Source: an uncultured Gemmatimonadota bacterium (GTDB lineage Bacteria; Gemmatimonadota; Gemmatimonadetes; Gemmatimonadales; GWC2-71-9). From it: a DNA stretch of 18,172 nucleotides. The stretch's first letter is position 1, and each line of letters begins with the position of its first letter. The stretch lies in assembly GCA_946479825.1 (NCBI GenBank), contig CAMLHU010000009.1, positions 1-18,172 of the forward strand. Direction: 5' to 3'. The notes beneath the pieces are model-generated. The model saw only the letters and a program-made list of their open reading frames with translations. It was not told the origin of the DNA and did no database searches. Position numbers and translations under genes: made by a program. Of this stretch, positions 14,064 to 18,172 are shown piece after piece.

Positions 14064-16652
14064 CTACCGCCGTCGGTGGGGCGGGCGCGGCCGGCCGCGG
14101 TGCTTGCGAGCGCCGTGATCGCGCAGCGCCTCCCGCAGCGCGCCGAGCGAATCGGCCCGGAGCGGCGGGTGGCTGCCCTGCGCCACGGCGTAGCGCACCG
14201 GCCGGTCGAACCGCGGCACGTCGCGCTCCTGCAGCCGGCGCGCCTGGCCTTCGCGCAGCCGGAGACGGACCACGCCGCCGGTCTCCGGCTCGACCTCGTA
14301 GTCCACCGGCACCACGTCGCCGAAGATCCGCACCGACCCGGGCAGCGCGAGCAGCCGCTCCCGCTCGGTGGGGTCGATCACGTCGGCGGCGTCGAGGCGG
14401 ATCGGGCGGCCCAGGAACTCCGCCCAGCTCGCGACCTCGCCCACCTGCCCCTCGACCAGCAGCCGCCGCCGCTCGGGCGAGGCCGACTCGAGCGTGCCGC
14501 CCGATCGCCGCCAGAGTTCGTCGAGCTCCTGCAGCGCGCGCCGCACCGCCCCCTGCCGCGGATGCACGGTCTCCCCGGCGACGAGCGCGTCCACCAGCGC
14601 CTCGCGCGCGCTCGCCCGCAGCTCCGGCGGGACGGCGCCCTCGATCGGCTCGAGGGTGTCCTCGAGGTCGAAGCCGAAGTAGGTGAGGCGCCGCGCGACG
14701 GCGAGTCGCTGGTGCTTGCGCGGCCCCGACACCACCACCCGCGCCCGGGCCCACGCGGCGTGCGCCCGCACCTGGTCGTAGCTGATGGTGGTCCCTTCGA
14801 TGGACGCGCGCGGCACCCCGAACCGGTCGGCGAAGTAGCGCAGGTTGCCGATCACGGCCCCCCAGCTTCCCGCCACCGACGTCCGCGACACCCGCGCCTC
14901 CTGGCCCAGGGCGGTGTGCTCGTCCATCACGAGGTCGAACGGCATCACCCGAGCGAGCAGGTCGCCCCACTGCCGCTGGATGTCGCGGCCGGCGTAGGGA
15001 AAGGTCTTCGGCAGCGGCTGCTCCACGGCCCGATAGACCGACGCGGTGCCGAGGGCGATGTCCTCGATCGCCTTGACGAGCACGCCCCGCTTCTCGGCCC
15101 ACGCGTCGAGCCCCTCCTCGAAGAGATGGCGCGGCAGGCCGTACACCTCGCCCAGGTAGCCGTGCTGGTTCACCGCCTCGGCGAAGAGGTTGTACGCGGT
15201 GAGGTGGTCGCTCCCCCGCACCACCACGCCGTGCAGCTCGCGCTCCTCGCGGGTCATCCGGTGCAGGCTGTCGATGTTGGAGCAGACCGCCACCACCGGC
15301 AGGAGCGCGGGGTCGGCGTGGGCCAGCAGCTCGCCCCACGGCCGGTCCACCGGCATCGCGTCGACCTCGCGCCCGTACGGCGTGAGCTTGCCGTCGGCCA
15401 TCAGGCCGCGCTCGGTGAGCGTGCGCACCGCGCGGGCGTATCCCGTCCGGTCGAGCGGCACCGGGAGGTCGAGGTCGCGCGCGTCCACGCCGAGCGCGGC
15501 GCAGGTGATGGCCACCCGCTCGGCGTCGCCGGCGAGCTGGAACTCGGGCGGCGTAGGCTTGAGCGTGTCGAACGCCAGGTCGCGGTCGGACAGGATGTAC
15601 ACCTCGCCGTTCGGCACCCGGCCGTGCACCCGCCCGGCCATCTGGAGGATCTCGTTGGCGCCGAGGTAGGTCCGGTGGAGCACGTTGCGGCCGCGGTCCA
15701 CCACGTTGCCGTAGCGCGCGTCGTAGATGATGACCGTGTCGAGCCCGCGGATGTTGAGGGCCGACTGGCCCGCCGCCGTCATCGCGAGCAGGAACGGGCG
15801 CTCCACCTCGGACTCGAGGAACGGGCGGATGACGCGGATCGGCTCGCCGCCGTGGTAAAAGGCCGCGGTGAGTCTGGGCCACCGCTCGCCCAGTTCGCGG
15901 GCCAGCTGCTCCACCTCGGCGCGGGTCGGCACGAAGGCCGCCACGCCGCGGCGGTCGCGCAGGATCCGGCGCACCTGGCGGTCGTCGAGGAATTCCCGCA
16001 CCTGCAGCGGCAGCACCTGCACCTTGGCGCGGAGCGCGGGGTCGAAGGCGGAGCTCTCCACCACCTCCGCGCTGTCGAGGTAGCGGGCGTAGAACGCCGG
16101 GTCCACCGTGGCGCTGAGCCAGATGAAGCGGCACCCGGCGCGCTTGCCCAGCGCCAGGCAGAGCTCGAGCTCGGCCGAGGTCTGGTGGATCTCGTCCACC
16201 ACCAGGGTGTCGCGGTCGGTGATGAGCGCGTCCTCGAACCACCGGCGCGCGATGCCGGTGGTGATGACGACCACGTTCCAGGTCGGGGTCTCGGGGGTGG
16301 CCTCGCGTTCGCGGTTCACCACGCCCGCGCGGAGCGGCTCGCCCAGGATCGTCTCGGCGATCGGCCGGATGGCGAGCGTCTTGCCGGTGCCGGTGCCCGC
16401 CACGATGCCGAAGCCGCGCCCGCCCGCCGCGAGGCGCCGGAGGTCGGCGCCGTGCTCGCGCTCGAGCACCGTGTCGATCCGGAGGGAGAGGGCCAGCTCG
16501 ATCGTCTCGCAGGCGGCGCGCGTGGGCGCGATGACGATCACCCGGCCGCGCGGATGCCGGGCCCGGCGGAACGCCTCGAGGTCGAGGGGGAGCTGGTGGT
16601 CGCGGGCGGGATGCACCCGGGAAATGAAGCGCAACGCAGAACTCCCCGCCAT
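14064..16652 (-). CDS. Divergent DEAH-box ATP-dependent helicase (HrpA/HrpB-like)
   Basis: The 862-residue protein is a superfamily 2 helicase. Walker A is AGTGTGKT (85-92); motif II is DEIH (153-156), the DEAH variant; motif III is SAT (180-182); motif IV is near AAFVPTRAEVEQLA (238-251); motif V corresponds to MTAAGQSALNIRGLDTVIIYD (291-311); and motif VI is QMAGRVHGR (337-345). A winged-helix and helical region follows, then a long C-terminal region. The first ~84 residues contain VIVIAPTRAACETIELALSL, unlike HrpA or HrpB, and do not look like a Q motif. The C-terminus ends in a basic tail (RKHRGRPRPPHRRR). The ATG at 16650-16652 lies in the loop and 3' stem of a perfect hairpin, so a GTG at 16614-16616 is a real alternative start. 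Helicases of this group unwind RNA or RNA:DNA, but the role here is unknown. Confidence 0.88.
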   Translation of the reverse strand: MAGSSALRFISRVHPARDHQLPLDLEAFRRARHPRGRVIVIAPTRAACETIELALSLRIDTVLEREHGADLRRLAAGGRGFGIVAGTGTGKTLAIRPIAETILGEPLRAGVVNREREATPETPTWNVVVITTGIARRWFEDALITDRDTLVVDEIHQTSAELELCLALGKRAGCRFIWLSATVDPAFYARYLDSAEVVESSAFDPALRAKVQVLPLQVREFLDDRQVRRILRDRRGVAAFVPTRAEVEQLARELGERWPRLTAAFYHGGEPIRVIRPFLESEVERPFLLAMTAAGQSALNIRGLDTVIIYDARYGNVVDRGRNVLHRTYLGANEILQMAGRVHGRVPNGEVYILSDRDLAFDTLKPTPPEFQLAGDAERVAITCAALGVDARDLDLPVPLDRTGYARAVRTLTERGLMADGKLTPYGREVDAMPVDRPWGELLAHADPALLPVVAVCSNIDSLHRMTREERELHGVVVRGSDHLTAYNLFAEAVNQHGYLGEVYGLPRHLFEEGLDAWAEKRGVLVKAIEDIALGTASVYRAVEQPLPKTFPYAGRDIQRQWGDLLARVMPFDLVMDEHTALGQEARVSRTSVAGSWGAVIGNLRYFADRFGVPRASIEGTTISYDQVRAHAAWARARVVVSGPRKHQRLAVARRLTYFGFDLEDTLEPIEGAVPPELRASAREALVDALVAGETVHPRQGAVRRALQELDELWRRSGGTLESASPERRRLLVEGQVGEVASWAEFLGRPIRLDAADVIDPTERERLLALPGSVRIFGDVVPVDYEVEPETGGVVRLRLREGQARRLQERDVPRFDRPVRYAVAQGSHPPLRADSLGALREALRDHGARKHRGRPRPPHRRR

Positions 16653-16668
16653 CGCTGGCGGGGAGTTC
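16639..16668 (-). terminator. Perfect 13-bp hairpin covering the helicase start codon
   Basis: GAACTCCCCGCCA and TGGCGGGGAGTTC pair perfectly across a 4-base loop, GCGA on the minus strand. The hairpin lies 50 bp after the stop of the secreted DGRYY protein gene and could be its terminator; a few T residues follow (TTCTGCGTTGCGC). But its 3' arm contains the apparent ATG of the helicase. It is therefore either a terminator, with the helicase starting later, or a control element that hides the start codon. The stem is too long for chance. Confidence 0.6.
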
Positions 16669-16681
16669 GCTATGACCGCTG

Positions 16682-16695
16682 GCGCCGTGCGGCGC
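16682..16695 (-). other. Small GC hairpin after the secreted protein gene
   Basis: GCGCCG-TG-CGGCGC (plus strand) forms a 6-bp stem 22 bp after the stop of the 16718-17152 gene, before the larger hairpin at 16639-16668. It may add to termination. On its own it is close to chance for this base composition. Confidence 0.2.
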
Positions 16696-16717
16696 TCGGG
16701 GAGAAGGAGGGATCTAT

Positions 16718-17152
16718 CTAGTCATCCCAGTCGCCGTCGGGCGGCTGGTAGTAGCGTCCGTCGCGCTCGTACACGCGGACCTCACGAAGGTTCCCGTAGC
16801 TGCCGTCATACCGGTCGTAGTAGCGGCCGTCCGCATCGGCCCACACCGTGGCGCGCAGGTAGCCGTGGTGGGCCCACCATCCCCGCGCATACCCCCGCGG
16901 CGCGCGGACCCGCTCCACATACACCACCCGGGCGCGGGCGTAGTCGTCATCGTCGTAGCGGACCGGCCGACGGACCGCCACCCACCGGCGCCCGTGGTAC
17001 CGGCCGTCCCGGTCGCCGTATACCACCCGGGCCGCCACCGGCCCATCGCGGAAAGCCACGCCCACTTCGACCCGCTGCGCGGCCAGGGGGTTCGGCAGGG
17101 TCAGGGCGGCCAGCCCCACGGCGGCGGCCCCGATCAGGATGCGGACTCGCAT
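16718..17152 (-). CDS. Small secreted protein with repeated DGRYY motifs, function unknown
   Basis: The 144-residue protein has a clear Sec signal peptide (MRVRILIGAAAVGLAALTLP, cleavage expected after LAA near residue 25). The mature part is rich in Tyr, Arg and Asp and carries three copies of a DGRYY-like motif: DRDGRYHG, DADGRYYD and ERDGRYYQ. A DDDDY acidic cluster and a WWAHHGY aromatic cluster lie between the copies. It ends DGDWDD. I do not recognise a family. Such proteins are commonly periplasmic or envelope-associated; surface or metal binding would be guesswork. The ATG at 17150-17152 has a strong GGAGGT ribosome site (17158-17163), which fixes the start; an in-frame upstream ATG is rejected. 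It is followed by the large hairpin at 16639-16668. Confidence 0.8.
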   Translation of the reverse strand: MRVRILIGAAAVGLAALTLPNPLAAQRVEVGVAFRDGPVAARVVYGDRDGRYHGRRWVAVRRPVRYDDDDYARARVVYVERVRAPRGYARGWWAHHGYLRATVWADADGRYYDRYDGSYGNLREVRVYERDGRYYQPPDGDWDD

Positions 17153-17168
17153 GGATGACCTCCGGGTG

Positions 17169-17193
17169 TCAGGGAACACGGCGGCTCCCCTGA
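17169..17193 (-). promoter_or_regulatory. Inverted repeat in the leader of the secreted DGRYY protein gene
   Basis: TCAGGG (17169-17174) and CCCTGA (17188-17193) form an inverted repeat with a 13-base gap, just upstream of the ribosome site. It could be an operator or a leader hairpin. The 117-bp gap between this gene and the cyclo-ligase gene holds no other element that I can name. Confidence 0.2.
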
Positions 17194-17269
17194 GCGAGGT
17201 CCGTGCCAGCCAGCTAAGTGATTGTGGCTCAACGAGGAACGGCTGCGGGAAGGGGCTTGGTCGGGTGGC

Positions 17270-17869
17270 TCAGCGTCCGCGGTGGTGGACACGGTCGAAC
17301 GCGTAGAGGCGCAGTTCGGTCGCGAGCATCCGGATGTGGGTGTCGCCCGGTCCCATCGGCACCTGGGGGATCACCTGGCACTCGAACGCAAGCGCCACCG
17401 TGGCCGTCCCGGGCCGAGCCTTGGCAAGCAGGCGGTCGTAGTAGCCCTTGCCGTAGCCGACCCGCCCGCCCCGGTGGTCGAAGGCGACGCCCGGCACCAG
17501 GTAGAGCCCGACCTCCGTCGGCTGGACCCGGCGGTCGGCGCGCTCCTGCAGCGCGGGGCCGGGCTCGAGGAGCCCGAACTTCGCGGGCTCGAGCTCGCCG
17601 ACGGCGTCGATCCGGATGAGGCGAAGCCCGTCGTTGGCCACGATCGGCACCACCACCCGCTTCCGGGCGGCGAGCGCGTGGGTGATGATCGGGAGCGTGG
17701 CCACCTCGCTCTTCACCCCGACGTAGGTCGCGACGGTGGCGGTCCGGGCGTATTCGGGGAGCGCCAGGATCCGTTGCACGATGGTGGCGGACTTGGCCTC
17801 GCGGTCCGGCTCGGCGTCGCGCCGGGCCAGGACCTCGCGCCGGATCCGTGCCTTCTCCTCCGCGGACAT
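17270..17869 (-). CDS. 5-formyltetrahydrofolate cyclo-ligase (5,10-methenyltetrahydrofolate synthetase)
   Basis: The enzyme converts 5-formyltetrahydrofolate to 5,10-methenyltetrahydrofolate using ATP, returning this storage form to one-carbon metabolism in the cytosol. The 199-residue length is normal. The signature PGVAFDHRGGRVGYGKGYYD spans 126-145, with the glycine-tyrosine loop GYGKGYYD at 138-145. The substrate-region element KSEVATLP is at 53-60, and the N-terminal KARIRREVLARRD block matches the family. The ATG at 17867-17869 has GGAGGG at 17878-17883, a good ribosome site. It is divergent from the QueD-like gene, with a 47-bp gap that must hold both promoters. Also called ygfA or MTHFS in other organisms. 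Confidence 0.93.
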   Translation of the reverse strand: MSAEEKARIRREVLARRDAEPDREAKSATIVQRILALPEYARTATVATYVGVKSEVATLPIITHALAARKRVVVPIVANDGLRLIRIDAVGELEPAKFGLLEPGPALQERADRRVQPTEVGLYLVPGVAFDHRGGRVGYGKGYYDRLLAKARPGTATVALAFECQVIPQVPMGPGDTHIRMLATELRLYAFDRVHHRGR

Positions 17870-17916
17870 TATCTTTTCCCTCCGGCGAACGACGAACCTT
17901 TCCAGCGAGGCGGGCG

Positions 17917-18172
17917 GTGAGCGGCACCTTCCGGGTGGACGTGAAGAAGGACTACCTGAGCTTCAGCTCCGCCCATTTCATCACCTTCCGGGGCCACAAG
18001 TGCGAGTGCCTGCACGGCCACAACTACCGGGTCGGCATCGCCGTCGAGGGCCAGGTGGACGACGAGGCGCTCTTCGTCGTGGACTTCGCCGTGCTCAAGG
18101 AAGTGGCCAAGCCGATGGTGGACGCCATCGACCACCGCGTGCTGCTCCCCGGCCGGAACCCCAAGGTGTCCA
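17917..18172 (+). CDS. queD: 6-carboxytetrahydropterin synthase / 6-pyruvoyltetrahydropterin synthase family, N-terminal part, cut by window edge
   Basis: Enzymes of this family act on dihydroneopterin triphosphate. QueD makes 6-carboxytetrahydropterin in the queuosine and 7-deazaguanine pathway. The 85 visible residues hold the zinc-binding and catalytic signature: H20 in SFSSAHF, then the CxxxHGH motif C29-E-C-L-H33-G-H35. VVDFAVLKEVAKPMVDAIDH follows, as in QueD. The start is taken as GTG at 17917-17919, preceded by GAGG within CGAGGCGGGCG. QueD and PTPS share these features, so the symbol is the more likely one for a bacterium, not proven; other queuosine genes are not in the window. It diverges from the folate cyclo-ligase gene. 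Confidence 0.85.
   Translation, partial: MSGTFRVDVKKDYLSFSSAHFITFRGHKCECLHGHNYRVGIAVEGQVDDEALFVVDFAVLKEVAKPMVDAIDHRVLLPGRNPKVS

Noticed and set aside
14076..16721. An 881-residue open frame on the plus strand opposite the helicase
   Set aside because: The opposite strand has all helicase motifs in order. Long antisense frames are common at this GC content; this one has no recognisable domain and its composition (Arg, His, Pro, Gly rich) is typical of a shadow.

Overview
This is an 18.2 kb chromosomal window of very GC-rich DNA (roughly 70% by eye) from a Gram-negative, diderm bacterium. A beta-barrel outer-membrane protein, a lipobox lipoprotein and several secreted proteins support the diderm assignment. 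The gene style (dense GC-rich genes, GTG starts, many weak Shine-Dalgarno sites) would fit Gemmatimonadota or a similar environmental phylum. That is an inference from style only; there is no rRNA or marker gene to prove it. I see no tRNA, rRNA, insertion sequence, prophage or CRISPR array.

Left part (1-1273, minus strand): the 5' end of ahcY (S-adenosylhomocysteinase) runs off the left edge. Upstream of it is a zinc-free quinone oxidoreductase of the PIG3 type. Next comes the only long gene-free stretch, 1274-1661. It is almost filled by a symmetric 335-bp repeat element: four 8-bp units, a 43-bp arm, a 177-bp centre, the 43-bp arm inverted, then four inverted 8-bp units. This is the most striking non-coding structure in the window. 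On the plus strand beyond it, a SAM-dependent methyltransferase and a DUF72 (YecE-like) protein lie 7 bp apart.

Central part (3646-16652, minus strand): eleven genes point the same way. In transcription order they are: a divergent DEAH-box helicase (HrpA/HrpB-like); a secreted DUF5694 protein; an EamA/DMT transporter; a small PAS plus Fis-type HTH regulator; a large outer-membrane barrel protein whose start overlaps the regulator's end; a lipoprotein; ispH, which overlaps the lipoprotein gene by 4 bp; an aldose-1-epimerase-like protein; a TfoX N-terminal-domain protein; and mprF (flippase plus aminoacyl-phosphatidylglycerol synthase). Gaps from the regulator to the epimerase are at most 40 bp, so this stretch may be one transcript. 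It joins an envelope module (regulator, barrel, lipoprotein) to isoprenoid precursor synthesis.

Right part (16718-18172): a small secreted protein with repeated DGRYY motifs precedes the helicase. A perfect 13-bp hairpin lies between them and covers the helicase's apparent ATG. Further right, 5-formyltetrahydrofolate cyclo-ligase (minus) and the start of a QueD/PTPS-family pterin enzyme (plus, cut by the right edge) diverge from a 47-bp gap, forming a small folate/pterin neighbourhood.

Most of the window is housekeeping plus envelope functions. I did not find a defence system or a clearly new multi-gene machine. The best candidates for something undescribed are the palindromic intergenic element, the PAS-Fis/barrel/lipoprotein unit, and the hairpin at the helicase start.
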